Shown piece after piece: positions 8,754-18,882 of a stretch of 64,000 nt of DNA. The position numbers and the translations under genes were made by a program. The stretch spans positions 62,001-126,000 of the forward strand of contig NZ_LFXL01000027.1 in assembly GCF_001270745.1 (NCBI RefSeq). Direction: 5' to 3'. The notes under the pieces are model-generated. The model saw only the letters and a program-made list of their open reading frames with translations, did not search any database and had not been told where the DNA came from. This DNA comes from Jiangella muralis. Its GTDB lineage: Bacteria > Actinomycetota > Actinomycetes > Jiangellales > Jiangellaceae. Numbering within the stretch: the first letter of the stretch is position 1; the number at the start of each line of letters is the position of its first letter.

Positions 8754-9131
8754 CTACGGGGCCGCGCTGCCGCCGTACTTGGCGATCTTGAAGTCGACAA
8801 CGTCGAGCGCGATGCGCAGCGCCTCCATCCGGACCCGCACCGCCTCCCGGTGCTCGACCAGCAGCGCCAGCCGTTCCGGCTCAGTAGCCGGGCCGAGCGC
8901 GGCCAGCTCGAAGTAGCGCTGGATGTCGCGGATCGGCATGTCGAGCTGGCGCAGCCGGGTGATGAACACGACCCGGTCGACGTCGTCGGGGGTGTAGTGC
9001 CGCCGCCCGGCGCTGTCGCGAGGGACGTCGAGCAGGCCGGCGCGCTCGTAGTAGCGCAGTGTGTGGGCCGTCACGCCGGTGCGCTCGGCCACCTCGGAGA
9101 TGGTCTCGGACGGTGCGGTGAGCGTCGTCAC
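8754..9131 (-). CDS. MerR family transcriptional regulator
   Basis: This 125-residue protein carries an N-terminal winged helix-turn-helix ([20 protein letters not shown]) and a following coiled coil (residues about 75-110). No cysteine cluster is present, so it is more likely a sensor of organic or aldehyde stress than of metals. It lies upstream of the aldo/keto reductase gene in the same direction and probably controls that operon. The GTG start at 9131 has no Shine-Dalgarno sequence. The promoter shows the 19-bp spacer typical of MerR-activated promoters and places the transcription start at the start codon. Confidence 0.93.
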   Translation of the reverse strand: MTTLTAPSETISEVAERTGVTAHTLRYYERAGLLDVPRDSAGRRHYTPDDVDRVVFITRLRQLDMPIRDIQRYFELAALGPATEPERLALLVEHREAVRVRMEALRIALDVVDFKIAKYGGSAAP

Positions 9132-9138
9132 GTCATCG

Positions 9139-9169
9139 ACGGTAGGGCTTCGAGTGCACTCGAAGTCAA
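9139..9169 (-). promoter_or_regulatory. MerR-type promoter with 19-bp spacer and central palindrome
   Basis: On the minus strand a TTGACT -35 box (9169-9164) and a TACCGT -10 box (9144-9139) are separated by 19 bp. The perfect palindrome CTTCGAGTGCACTCGAAG (9148-9165) lies between them. This is the arrangement MerR proteins act on by untwisting DNA. The -10 box ends 7 bp before the GTG of the merR gene. Confidence 0.75.
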
Positions 9170-9170
9170 G

Positions 9171-9902
9171 TCACTCGTAGCCGAACGTCTGCGTCCAGTA
9201 CGGTCCGCCGGAGCTGTCCGCCGCGCCGACGCCGATCGCCTCGAAGTCGCAGTTCAGGATGTTCGCCCGATGACCGTCGCTGTCCATCCAGCCGTCGACG
9301 ACGGCTTCGGCGGACTGATAGCCCCACGCGATGTTCTCGCCGCCCCAGCTGTCGTAGCCGGCCCGTTCCGCCCGCTCGCCCGGCCCGACGCCCTCCGGCG
9401 TCTCGTGGTCGAAGTAGTCGCGCTCGGCCATGTCGTCGCTGTGCGCGAGGGCGGCCTCGTGCAGCCGGTCGTCGGCGCGCAGCGGGCCGCAGCCCTCGTC
9501 GGCGCGGATCTCGTTGGTGCGGTCGACGACCTCCTGCTCCCGCTCGGACATGCCCTCGGGGTCCGGCTCGTCCGGCGGATTCGGCGTGCCGGGGTTGGTC
9601 GGCTCCGGCTCGGCCGGCTCCTCCGGTTCGGGCTGCTCGGTCTCCGGCGGCTCGGGCTCCGGCTCCTCGGTCTCCTGGGGCTCCGGGGTCGGCGTCGGAG
9701 TGGGCGTGGGTGTCGGGGTCGGCGTCGCGGACGGTGTGGGCGTCGGGCTGGGCGTCTGGGCGGGCGGCGAGGACGACTCCTGCGGGACCAGCTCGGCGCT
9801 CTCCGTCCGCGGGATCGCCATCGGCTCGTCGCCGCAGCCGGACGTCACCAGGACGGCGATGGCGGCGGCGCAGGCCGCGATGCTCGCCCGCCTCGGCAGC
9901 AT
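9171..9902 (-). CDS. CAP-domain (SCP/PR-1-like) lipoprotein
   Basis: The protein has about 243 residues. It starts with a basic region and hydrophobic stretch ending in the lipobox VTSGC, so it should be a membrane-anchored exported lipoprotein. An extended Pro/Thr/Glu linker follows, with about ten PT steps and then E/P-rich sequence. The C-terminal CAP domain shows NEIRADEGCGPL, HSDDMAERDYFDHETPEG, GENIAWG and DGHRANILNCDF, with conserved His and Glu of the CAP cavity. Such proteins are common in Gram-positive cell envelopes and their biochemical role is uncertain. I place the start at ATG 9902 because GGAGG lies just before it; the ATG at 9932 is in frame. Confidence 0.88.
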   Translation of the reverse strand: MLPRRASIAACAAAIAVLVTSGCGDEPMAIPRTESAELVPQESSSPPAQTPSPTPTPSATPTPTPTPTPTPTPEPQETEEPEPEPPETEQPEPEEPAEPEPTNPGTPNPPDEPDPEGMSEREQEVVDRTNEIRADEGCGPLRADDRLHEAALAHSDDMAERDYFDHETPEGVGPGERAERAGYDSWGGENIAWGYQSAEAVVDGWMDSDGHRANILNCDFEAIGVGAADSSGGPYWTQTFGYE

Positions 9903-9907
9903 GCCCG

Positions 9908-9928
9908 CCTCCGTCCACTTGACGGAGG
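9908..9928 (-). promoter_or_regulatory. Hairpin covering the ribosome binding site of the CAP lipoprotein gene
   Basis: CCTCCGTC (9908-9915) and GACGGAGG (9921-9928) form a perfect 8-bp stem with a 5-nt loop. On the minus-strand transcript the GGAGG that precedes the ATG at 9902 lies in the 3' arm and would be paired. This could mask translation until the stem opens. Confidence 0.5.
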
Positions 9929-9983
9929 GCATTCTTGCCCCGCCCCGGAGTGTCCGAAACCTCCTGGTTCTCCGGCCCGGCGG

Positions 9984-11276
9984 TCAGTCGCAGGGGCGGT
10001 CCGCGCTGACGGCGTAGGTGCGGGCCGTGCCCTCGCTGCGCAACAGCTCGAGGGCGGCGAGGAGACGGTCGACGTCGGCGGCGGCGGAGCCGAGGCCGAA
10101 GCTGGCCCGCAGCGCGCCGTCCTCTGCGCCCAGCCGGCCGAGCAGCGGATGCGCGCAGAACCGGCCGTCGCGTACCCCGATGGCGTGCTCGGCGGACAGG
10201 TACTCGGCCACCTGCCGCGCGGAGTAGCCGTCGACGGTGAACGCGACGACGCCGACGGCGGAGCCGCTGTCCGGCCACAGCCGCAGCGTCCGCACGCCGT
10301 CGATGCGGTCCAGCCCGGCCAGCAGCCGCCGGCGCAGCGCCGACTCGTGCACCTCGACGCAGCCCTCGGGCAGCGCCGCGACCGCCTCGCAGGCGGCGGC
10401 CAGCGCGGCCGCCCCGATGACGTTCGGCGAGCCGCCCTCGTGCCGGGCCGGGGCCGGCGCCCACTGCGTCGCCGTCGTCGTGACCTCGCGGACGGCGCCG
10501 CCGCCGGCGAGATACGGCGGGGCGGCGTCGAGCCAGTCGCGCCGCCCGACCAGCACGCCGGCGCCGAACGGTGCGTACAGCTTGTGCCCGGAGAACGCGA
10601 CGTAGTCCAGCTCGCCGGCCACGATGTCGATGCGCCGGTGCGGGGCGAGCTGCGCGGCGTCGACGGCGATCCGCGCGCCGTTGCGATGCGCCAGCCCGGC
10701 CAGGGCACCGAGCGGCAGCTGCTCGCCCGTCACGTTCGAGGCGCCGGTGACGGCGAGCAGCGCGGCCGGGCGCCGGGCCAGCTCAACCTGGAGCCGGCTC
10801 AGCGTCTGCGCCAGCGTCGGCGCGGCCTCGACGATCCGGTGCGGGCCGCGCTGCCAGGGCAGCAGGTTGGCGTGGTGCTCGAGGTCGAGGACCACCACCT
10901 CGCCGCCCTCGGGCACGCAGCCGGCCAGCAGGTTCAGCGCGTCGGTGGTGTTGCGGACGAACACCACGACGTCGTCCTCGCGGGCGCCGACGAACCCGGC
11001 GACGGTGGCGCGGGCGTCCTCATACCGCTGCGTCGACAGCTGCGACGGGTACCCGGCGCCGCGGTGCACGCTTGCGTACGTCGGCAGGATCTCGGCGACG
11101 TGGTCGGCGACGGCGCGCAGTGCGGGCGCGCTGGCCGCGTAGTCGAGGTTGACGTAGCGGGCGTCGCCGCCACCGGCCAGCGGCGCCCGCAAGTCGGCGC
11201 CGACGACCGGGAGCAGTGGCTGCGTCGGCGCGGCGGGGAGCTGGGTGGTGGTGCGAGGCAGGTCGGTCACGGTCAC
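9984..11276 (-). CDS. Class V aminotransferase, SufS-like cysteine desulfurase
   Basis: This 430-residue PLP enzyme has the fold and motifs of group II cysteine desulfurases. Asp206 (AVDAAQLAPH) and the PLP lysine Lys232 (FSGHKLYAPFG) are clear. RHEGGSPNVIGAAAL matches the RFEAGTPN region of SufS, and Cys374 in GRFCAHPLL aligns with the catalytic cysteine of the HHCAQP motif. It would remove sulfur from cysteine or a related amino acid. There are no suf genes beside it, so it is unlikely to be the housekeeping Fe-S enzyme. The GTG start at 11276 has a GGAGGA ribosome site. A SAM-IV-like riboswitch precedes it, which ties it to methionine/SAM and sulfur metabolism. Confidence 0.88.
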   Translation of the reverse strand: MTVTDLPRTTTQLPAAPTQPLLPVVGADLRAPLAGGGDARYVNLDYAASAPALRAVADHVAEILPTYASVHRGAGYPSQLSTQRYEDARATVAGFVGAREDDVVVFVRNTTDALNLLAGCVPEGGEVVVLDLEHHANLLPWQRGPHRIVEAAPTLAQTLSRLQVELARRPAALLAVTGASNVTGEQLPLGALAGLAHRNGARIAVDAAQLAPHRRIDIVAGELDYVAFSGHKLYAPFGAGVLVGRRDWLDAAPPYLAGGGAVREVTTTATQWAPAPARHEGGSPNVIGAAALAAACEAVAALPEGCVEVHESALRRRLLAGLDRIDGVRTLRLWPDSGSAVGVVAFTVDGYSARQVAEYLSAEHAIGVRDGRFCAHPLLGRLGAEDGALRASFGLGSAAADVDRLLAALELLRSEGTARTYAVSADRPCD

Positions 11277-11281
11277 GGCGT

Positions 11282-11313
11282 TCCTCCGGGTCGAGGGACC
11301 CGGGGCCGGGTCC
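11282..11313 (-). promoter_or_regulatory. Probable expression platform with mutually exclusive hairpins at the ribosome site
   Basis: Between the riboswitch aptamer and the GTG, two overlapping stems compete on the minus strand. One is GGACCCGG/CCGGGTCC (11296-11313). The other is CCGGGTC/GACCCGG (11286-11303), which runs into the GGAGGA ribosome site (11282-11287). Switching between them could control translation. This is an inference from base pairing. Confidence 0.5.
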
Positions 11314-11338
11314 GCGCTTGCCGGCTCGGTGCCGAGGC

Positions 11339-11421
11339 GGCCAGGTCGTCACCCGGGGCACCCCACCGCGCGGAGGGTTGCCGGCCAGCGAGCCGGGGCT
11401 TGGCGCTGGCGCTCATGACCT
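11339..11421 (-). ncRNA. SAM-IV-like riboswitch (SAM clan aptamer)
   Basis: The minus strand carries conserved blocks of the actinobacterial SAM-IV class in the right order. These are GGTCATGAGCGCCAGCG, then CCAAGCCCCGGC, then GCTGGCCGGCAACCCTCC, then GGTGGGGTGCCCCGGGTGA and a closing GACCTGG that pairs back to GGTC. The 5' and 3' ends form the P1 stem (GGTC/GACC). It lies about 60 nt upstream of the SufS-like gene and should turn it off when S-adenosylmethionine is high. SAM-IV is known from actinomycete sulfur-metabolism genes. A covariance-model match would settle the subclass (SAM-IV versus SAM-I/IV variant). Confidence 0.85.
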
Positions 11422-11567
11422 TTCGACCGCAAGCCTAACGGCCCTCCCCTTGATCGTCCACTCCTTGAACGAAATCGTCTCGGTAGTTGAGAACCTGGTC
11501 CAGTTCGCCGCGGTCCTGGCCGACGCGGCAGAATGCCGGGGACGTCCTGCCGAGAGAGTGGAACCAC

Positions 11568-13925
<2,358 letters not shown>

Positions 13926-13954
13926 CAGCACGTCGATGGTTGGCACTGCCCACT

Positions 13955-13972
13955 GCATCACCGCAGGTCAAG
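13955..13972 (+). repeat. Dispersed intergenic motif, copy A (GCATCRCCRCAGGTCAAG)
   Basis: An 18-bp motif just after tex matches a second copy at 18883-18900 at 16 of 18 positions and a third, weaker copy at 50585-50602. All three lie at the 3' end of genes. No inverted repeat is evident in the motif itself. Confidence 0.35.
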
Positions 13973-14202
13973 TCGGCTGATTGGACCGAACCACGCCCTT
14001 GCCCATGCGCCCGGGCAGGGTCTAGCGTCGCCCGCGGAGGGACCGGCGCAGGGGGCACGAGGAGCCGGTGTTCCCACCCGGCCCGGGGGGCATGAGATTC
14101 CACGCACGAGCACGAGCACCACCGATGCGATCCACGATCGATCCGCAGTGCTCACTCCGCAGCACGACCGTGGAACTCCCATGACATCCAACGGGGGATG
14201 AC

Positions 14203-14688
14203 ATGAAACGCATCATCATCATCCTGGTGGCCGTATTCGGGCTGCTCGGATTCGCCAGCACACCGGCCGTCGCCCAGAGCGGCCACTTCATCGAGGGCGG
14301 CGGCAACGCCCCCGAGTGTGTCGACATCGGCACCCAGGTGACCTGCGACGGCAAGGTCGCCGGCCTCGGCGGCACCACCTTCGAGATCACCGTTGAGGCG
14401 ACCGGAATCGCCGAGGTCGTCTGCTTCAACCCGGCCGGCCACCGCGCCCCCGGGCAGGACACCGAAGTGACCGTGTCCGGCACGACGACACCGCTGCCGA
14501 CGCCGCGCAACGGGCAGTTCGTGTTCAGCATCACCAGCGACGACCCGGAGCCACTGCCGCCGACGCCCACCTGCCCGAACGCGCAGTGGACGCCCGACAT
14601 CGTCGACGTCGCCTTCACCGAGGCCACGCTGACGCTGCTCGAGGACGGCGTGGTCTCCGACGTGGTGACCGTGCCAGTCACGTCGTGA
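14203..14688 (+). CDS. Small secreted protein of unknown function
   Basis: This 161-residue protein starts with a clear signal peptide (MKRIIIILVAVFGLLGFAS) with probable cleavage after AVA, before QSGHF. The mature part is Thr/Val/Pro-rich with four cysteines, likely two disulfides, and looks like a single beta-sandwich domain. I do not recognise a family. The ATG has a GGGGGA ribosome site. It stands alone between tex and a convergent membrane protein gene and is followed by a strong terminator. Confidence 0.75.
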   Translation: MKRIIIILVAVFGLLGFASTPAVAQSGHFIEGGGNAPECVDIGTQVTCDGKVAGLGGTTFEITVEATGIAEVVCFNPAGHRAPGQDTEVTVSGTTTPLPTPRNGQFVFSITSDDPEPLPPTPTCPNAQWTPDIVDVAFTEATLTLLEDGVVSDVVTVPVTS

Positions 14689-14712
14689 CGTAACAGTTCG
14701 ATCGACCAGCCA

Positions 14713-14738
14713 GGGGTCGGGCCCGCAGGCCCGGCCCC
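14713..14738. terminator. Bidirectional terminator hairpin
   Basis: An 11-bp stem (GGGGTCGGGCC / GGCCCGGCCCC, one G-U pair) with loop CGCA lies between the convergent genes ending at 14688 and 14751. CCTTCTC follows on the plus strand. Confidence 0.8.
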
Positions 14739-14750
14739 CTTCTCACGCCG

Positions 14751-15329
14751 TCATGGAGTGGTGCCGAGCTTGGGGTCGAATGCCGTCACCCAGAACACCC
14801 GGTGCTCGACGTCGTAGTCGTGGATCATCGCGGTGTTGCCGGGCCGCAGCTCCTCGATGCCGTCGTGGCGCACCTCGATGACGACGGGGGCGCCGTCGGG
14901 GCCGGTGACCTCGGCCTGGCCGGCGTCGGGGCCGACCTCGCCGGTGCGCACCACGCAGATGGTGCCGACCAGCCGGGCCGGGTCGGCCGGACGTCCGGGG
15001 CGGAACAGCCGGCGGATCGGCCGGGCCAGCAGCGCCGTCCCCAGCCCGGCGGCCACCAGCGCGACCACCGCGATCACGATGGACGCCGGCAGCCCCGGCG
15101 GGTGCGCCGCGACGTCGCCGGTGTGGATGAGCGTGCCGGCCAGCGTCGCCAGCCAGGCGAACACGAGGAACACCGACCCGGTGACGTTCAGCGGCACGCC
15201 GTCGCCGGCCCCGGGCGCGCTGCCGCCGACCATGATGAGCAGCCAGTAGACGACCACGGCGACGGTGAGGAACGTGAACGGCACCACCGGGAACGTCATG
15301 GCAGCGTCGAAGAGATCGTTGATCGCCAC
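14751..15329 (-). CDS. YqiJ/NfeD-like membrane protein with C-terminal OB-fold
   Basis: The 192-residue protein has three hydrophobic helices (residues about 14-34, 51-68 and 83-102) followed by a soluble domain of about 75 residues. That domain has alternating beta strands (VGTICVVRTGEVG, GAPVVIEVRHDGIEELRPGNTAMIHDYD), as in the OB-fold of YqiJ/NfeD-type proteins. These usually pair with a flotillin (YqiK) encoded next door, but none is present here. Its role in membrane organisation is therefore only a family-based guess. The gene is monocistronic and convergent with the small secreted protein gene. Confidence 0.7.
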   Translation of the reverse strand: MAINDLFDAAMTFPVVPFTFLTVAVVVYWLLIMVGGSAPGAGDGVPLNVTGSVFLVFAWLATLAGTLIHTGDVAAHPPGLPASIVIAVVALVAAGLGTALLARPIRRLFRPGRPADPARLVGTICVVRTGEVGPDAGQAEVTGPDGAPVVIEVRHDGIEELRPGNTAMIHDYDVEHRVFWVTAFDPKLGTTP

Positions 15330-15414
15330 CGTCCAGCCTTCCGAACGCGCAGGTGGTCGACGCGAAGCATAACGCCGCGACCGCCCACCGCACCGGGGAT
15401 TTCCGGTAGGTGAC

Positions 15415-15420
15415 TAGGGT
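15415..15420 (+). promoter_or_regulatory. -10 box TAGGGT of a probable leaderless transcript
   Basis: TAGGGT ends 6 bp before the GTG at 15427, and there is no Shine-Dalgarno sequence in front of that codon. Confidence 0.45.
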
Positions 15421-15426
15421 CGGCTG

Positions 15427-16491
15427 GTGCGCGCGATGGTCTACACGAGGTTCCGCGACCGCCCGGTCGTCCGCGACGTCGCCGAGCCGGTCTGCCCGCC
15501 CGGCGGCGCCGTCATCCGGGTCGAGGCGACCGGGCTGTGCCGCAGCGATTGGCACGGCTGGATGGGCCACGACGACGACATCACCGTGCCGCACGTGCCG
15601 GGGCACGAGCTGGCCGGCGTGCTCGCGGAGGTCGGGCCGGACACCCCGGACCAAGGCTGGCGGCCGGGCGAGCGCGTCACCGTCCCGTTCGTCTGCGCGT
15701 GCGGCACGTGCGAGCAGTGCCGGGCCGGTCACCACCAGGTCTGCGAGCGGCAGACGCAGCCGGGCTTCACCCACTGGGGCTCGTTCGCCGAGTACGTGGC
15801 GATCGAACACGCCGCCGTCAACCTCGTCCGGCTGCCCGACGCGGTCGGCTTCGCCACGGCGGCCGGGCTGGGCTGCCGGTTCGCCACGGCTTACCGAGCG
15901 GTCGTGCAGCAGGGCCGGGTCGCACCCGGCGAGTGGGTCGCGGTGCACGGCTGCGGCGGGCTGGGACTGTCCGCCGTCATGATCGCGGCGGCGCACGGCG
16001 CGCGGGTGGTCGCCGTCGACGTCGCCGCGCCGGCACTGGAGCTGGCCCGGAGCGTGGGCGCCGCGGTCACGGTCGACGCCAGCGACGGGACCGACGTGGT
16101 GGCCGCGGTCCGCGACGCGACCGGCGGCGGGGCGCACCTGTCGCTCGACGCACTCGGCAGCACCACGACGTTCCAGAACTCGGTACGCGGGCTGCGGCGC
16201 CGCGGGCGGCACGTCCAGGCCGGGCTGCTGCTCGCCGAGCACGCGACGCAGGCGGTGGCGATGGGCCCGGTGGTCGGGACCGAACTGGAACTGCTCGGCA
16301 GTCACGGCATGGCCGCCCACCACTACCCGGCGATGCTGGCCGAGATCGCCGCCGGCACGCTGCGGCCGGAGCTGCTGCTCGGCCGCGAGCTGACCCTCGA
16401 GGACGGCGTCGACGCGCTGCTGGCGATGTCGGACGGATCGCCGACCGGGGTGACGATCCTCCGGCCGAACGGACCTGCCGCCAGCCCCTGA
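15427..16491 (+). CDS. Zinc-dependent alcohol dehydrogenase family protein
   Basis: This 354-residue medium-chain dehydrogenase has catalytic zinc ligands in GLCRSDWHGW (Cys) and the PGHELAG His/Glu pair. A structural-zinc cysteine set lies in CACGTCEQCRAGHHQVC, and a Rossmann motif VHGCGGLGLSA follows. The substrate is not evident; it resembles NAD-dependent alcohol or polyol dehydrogenases. GTG 15427 and ATG 15436 are both possible starts. I prefer GTG because a TAGGGT -10 box lies 6 bp before it. The gene stands alone. Confidence 0.92.
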   Translation: MRAMVYTRFRDRPVVRDVAEPVCPPGGAVIRVEATGLCRSDWHGWMGHDDDITVPHVPGHELAGVLAEVGPDTPDQGWRPGERVTVPFVCACGTCEQCRAGHHQVCERQTQPGFTHWGSFAEYVAIEHAAVNLVRLPDAVGFATAAGLGCRFATAYRAVVQQGRVAPGEWVAVHGCGGLGLSAVMIAAAHGARVVAVDVAAPALELARSVGAAVTVDASDGTDVVAAVRDATGGGAHLSLDALGSTTTFQNSVRGLRRRGRHVQAGLLLAEHATQAVAMGPVVGTELELLGSHGMAAHHYPAMLAEIAAGTLRPELLLGRELTLEDGVDALLAMSDGSPTGVTILRPNGPAASP

Positions 16492-16541
16492 AGCGGTGGC
16501 AGCCGACCGCAAGGTCTGACGCAGTCCCGAAGAACAGTGGT

Positions 16542-17378
16542 ATGACTGTCTCCATGACCCGGAGACGCCACGCGGTCATCGCCGCCACCGTCATGTTCGC
16601 CGCCAGCTCCGTCACCGCCGCCGCGCCGGTGGGCGCCACCGATGCGCGCGTCCCGGAGCCCACCATCGCCACCGGCCTGGGCTTCGACACCTGCACCGCG
16701 CCGTCGGTCGCCGCGCTCGACGCGTGGTGGGGCACGTCGCCCTACACCACCGTCAACATCTACTTCGGCGGCGTCAACCGCGGCTGCCGCCAGCCGAACC
16801 TGACGCCGTCGTGGGTGCAGACGGTCAGCGGCATGGGCTGGGGCCTGCTGCCCACGTACATGGGCCACCAGCCGATCTGCATGCTCGGCTCGAAGGAGCA
16901 CCGGTTCACCGAGGCCGACGCCACCGCCATCGGCACCGCGAACGCGCAGGACGCCGTCGCGCAGGCGCAGCACCTCGGACTGCTGCCGGGCAGCGCGCTG
17001 TACGCCGACGTCGAGCACTACGACCGCCGCGACACCTCGTGCGTCACCGCGGTCCGCCGCTACGTCTCCGCCTGGACGACGACGCTGCACGACGCCGGCT
17101 ACCTGGCCGGGGTGTACGTGCACCAGGACTCCGGCCTGCGCGACCTCTCCGCCGTCTACGACTCCCCAGACTACGCCCGCCCGGACGCCGTCTGGATGGC
17201 GCGCTGGGACGGCAACCCCGCACTCACCGGGTGGCCGACCGCGCCGGACAGCCAGTGGGCCAACCACCAGCGGGCGAAGCAGTACCTCGGCGACCACAAC
17301 GAGACGCACGGCGGCGTCACGCTCAACATCGACAGCGACTCGCTCGACGCGCCCATCGCCACGGTCGCAGGTCGGTAA
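16542..17378 (+). CDS. Secreted glycoside-hydrolase-like (DUF1906/Rv2525c-like) protein
   Basis: The protein has about 278 residues with an N-terminal signal peptide ending near ATDA. The remainder is a TIM-barrel domain of the DUF1906/Rv2525c type: GLGFDTCTAPSV, VNIYFGGVNRGC, LYADVEHYD, YLAGVYVHQDSG, WMARWDGN, and THGGVTLNIDSDSLD at the end. These proteins look like glycosidases acting on the cell wall, but catalysis is unproven. The Asp/Glu pair in DVEHYD is the likely active-site strand. The next gene encodes a close paralogue, so this is a tandem duplication. ATG 16554 is an alternative start. Confidence 0.85.
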   Translation: MTVSMTRRRHAVIAATVMFAASSVTAAAPVGATDARVPEPTIATGLGFDTCTAPSVAALDAWWGTSPYTTVNIYFGGVNRGCRQPNLTPSWVQTVSGMGWGLLPTYMGHQPICMLGSKEHRFTEADATAIGTANAQDAVAQAQHLGLLPGSALYADVEHYDRRDTSCVTAVRRYVSAWTTTLHDAGYLAGVYVHQDSGLRDLSAVYDSPDYARPDAVWMARWDGNPALTGWPTAPDSQWANHQRAKQYLGDHNETHGGVTLNIDSDSLDAPIATVAGR

Positions 17379-17508
17379 CGCCGCCCGAAACCCCTGTTCA
17401 ACGGCGGTTTTCGAGAGCACACTGGTTCCCTCCTCCCGTGGGGACTCGCCGCCGCCTGGGACCTCGCGGCCGGCTTCTGGCCCAGACCGGAGGACAGGGG
17501 GGTCCACC

Positions 17509-18834
17509 ATGAGCCGCTGGTCGGGCACAGTCAGCAGGGCGGCCGCTGGCGCCGTCGGCGCGGCGCTGGTCGTCGCCGCGCTCAGCACGCCGGCCGAGGG
17601 GTATCCGGCCACGCCGGGGAACTACCCGAGCGGGTCGTCGGCCACCGTCGCCACCGGGCGGGGCTTCGACACCTGCACCGCGCCGTCGCTGGCCGCGCTG
17701 CAGGCCTGGCGCGCGTCGCCGTTCCGCACCGTCAACATCTACTTCGGCGGCGTGAACCGGGGCTGCACGCAGCCCAACCTCACCGCGGCGTGGGTCCGCG
17801 GCGCGACGGCGGCCGGCTGGCGGCTGCTGCCCACCTACTTCGGCCGGCAGCCGTTCTGCCTGCTCGGCACCAAGCCGCACCGGTACACGTCCGGGACGGC
17901 GGGCTCGTACGGGATCTCGGACGCGCAGGACGCCGTCGCCCAGGCGCGAGCGCTCGGGCTGCTGCCGGGCAGCGCCCTCTACGCCGACGTCGAGCACTTC
18001 GACCGCACGAACGCCGACTGCGTGCTCGCGGTCCGCCGGTATGTCTCGGCCTGGACCGTGACCGTCCACCAGGCCGGCTACCTGGCCGGCGTCTACGTGC
18101 ACCAGGACTCCGGCCTGCCGACGCTGTCCGGCTCGTACGGCTCGGCCAGCTGGGCCCGGCCGGACGCCGTCTGGATGGCGCGCTGGGACGGCAACTCCGC
18201 GCTCACCGGCTGGCCCACCGCACCCAACACCCAGTGGGCCAACCACCAGCGGGCCAAGCAGTACCGCGGCGACCACACCGAGACGCACGGCGGCGTCACG
18301 CTGAACATCGACAGCGACGCGCTCGACGCCCCGGTCGCGACCGTCGCCCAGACGTTCCGCGTCACCAGCGCGACGGCGCTCAACGCGCGCACCGGGCCGT
18401 CGACGGCCTACCCCGTCGCCCGCAGCATCGCACCCGGAGCGTCCGTCGCGGTGGTGTGCCAAGGGCACGGCCAGCGGGTCGGCAGCAGCGGCGTGTGGGA
18501 CCGGCTCACCGACGGCGCGTGGGTGGCCGACTACTACGTCTCGACGCCGTCGAGCACCACATTCTCCAGCTCGCTGCCCAAGTGCACGTACCCCGGCCAG
18601 GTGACGAGCACGACGCCGCTGACCGCGCGGGGCGGGCCGGGCACGAACTACGCCGCCGCCGGCGCCGCACTGCAGCCCGGAGCCCTCGCATACGTCATGT
18701 GCCAGTCGGTCGGCTCGCTGGTCGGGACCAGCCGGGTCTGGAACCGGATGGACGACGGGCGCTGGGTCAGCGACTACTTCGTGGGCAACCAGTCCTCCCA
18801 CACCTGGAGCGCGCCGGTGCCGCGCTGCCCGTGA
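17509..18834 (+). CDS. Secreted glycoside-hydrolase-like protein with two SH3-type repeats
   Basis: The protein has 441 residues with a signal peptide (residues 1-30). Its DUF1906-like TIM barrel (about residues 40-285) is nearly the same as that of the preceding gene: VNIYFGGVNRGC, LYADVEHFD, WMARWDGN, THGGVTLNIDSD. Two bacterial SH3-like modules of about 70 residues follow, starting TALNARTGPSTAYPVA and TPLTARGGPGTNYAAA. Each ends with a W-V-x-D-Y-Y/F motif and contains one cysteine pair. The SH3 modules probably bind cell-wall peptide. The paralogue lacks them, so they were gained or lost after duplication. GGAGGACAGGGGGG precedes the ATG. Confidence 0.87.
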   Translation: MSRWSGTVSRAAAGAVGAALVVAALSTPAEGYPATPGNYPSGSSATVATGRGFDTCTAPSLAALQAWRASPFRTVNIYFGGVNRGCTQPNLTAAWVRGATAAGWRLLPTYFGRQPFCLLGTKPHRYTSGTAGSYGISDAQDAVAQARALGLLPGSALYADVEHFDRTNADCVLAVRRYVSAWTVTVHQAGYLAGVYVHQDSGLPTLSGSYGSASWARPDAVWMARWDGNSALTGWPTAPNTQWANHQRAKQYRGDHTETHGGVTLNIDSDALDAPVATVAQTFRVTSATALNARTGPSTAYPVARSIAPGASVAVVCQGHGQRVGSSGVWDRLTDGAWVADYYVSTPSSTTFSSSLPKCTYPGQVTSTTPLTARGGPGTNYAAAGAALQPGALAYVMCQSVGSLVGTSRVWNRMDDGRWVSDYFVGNQSSHTWSAPVPRCP

Positions 18835-18882
18835 GCCGACGCGCGCTCCCGCCTGGCGCTGCGGGCCGCCTACCACGCCGGG

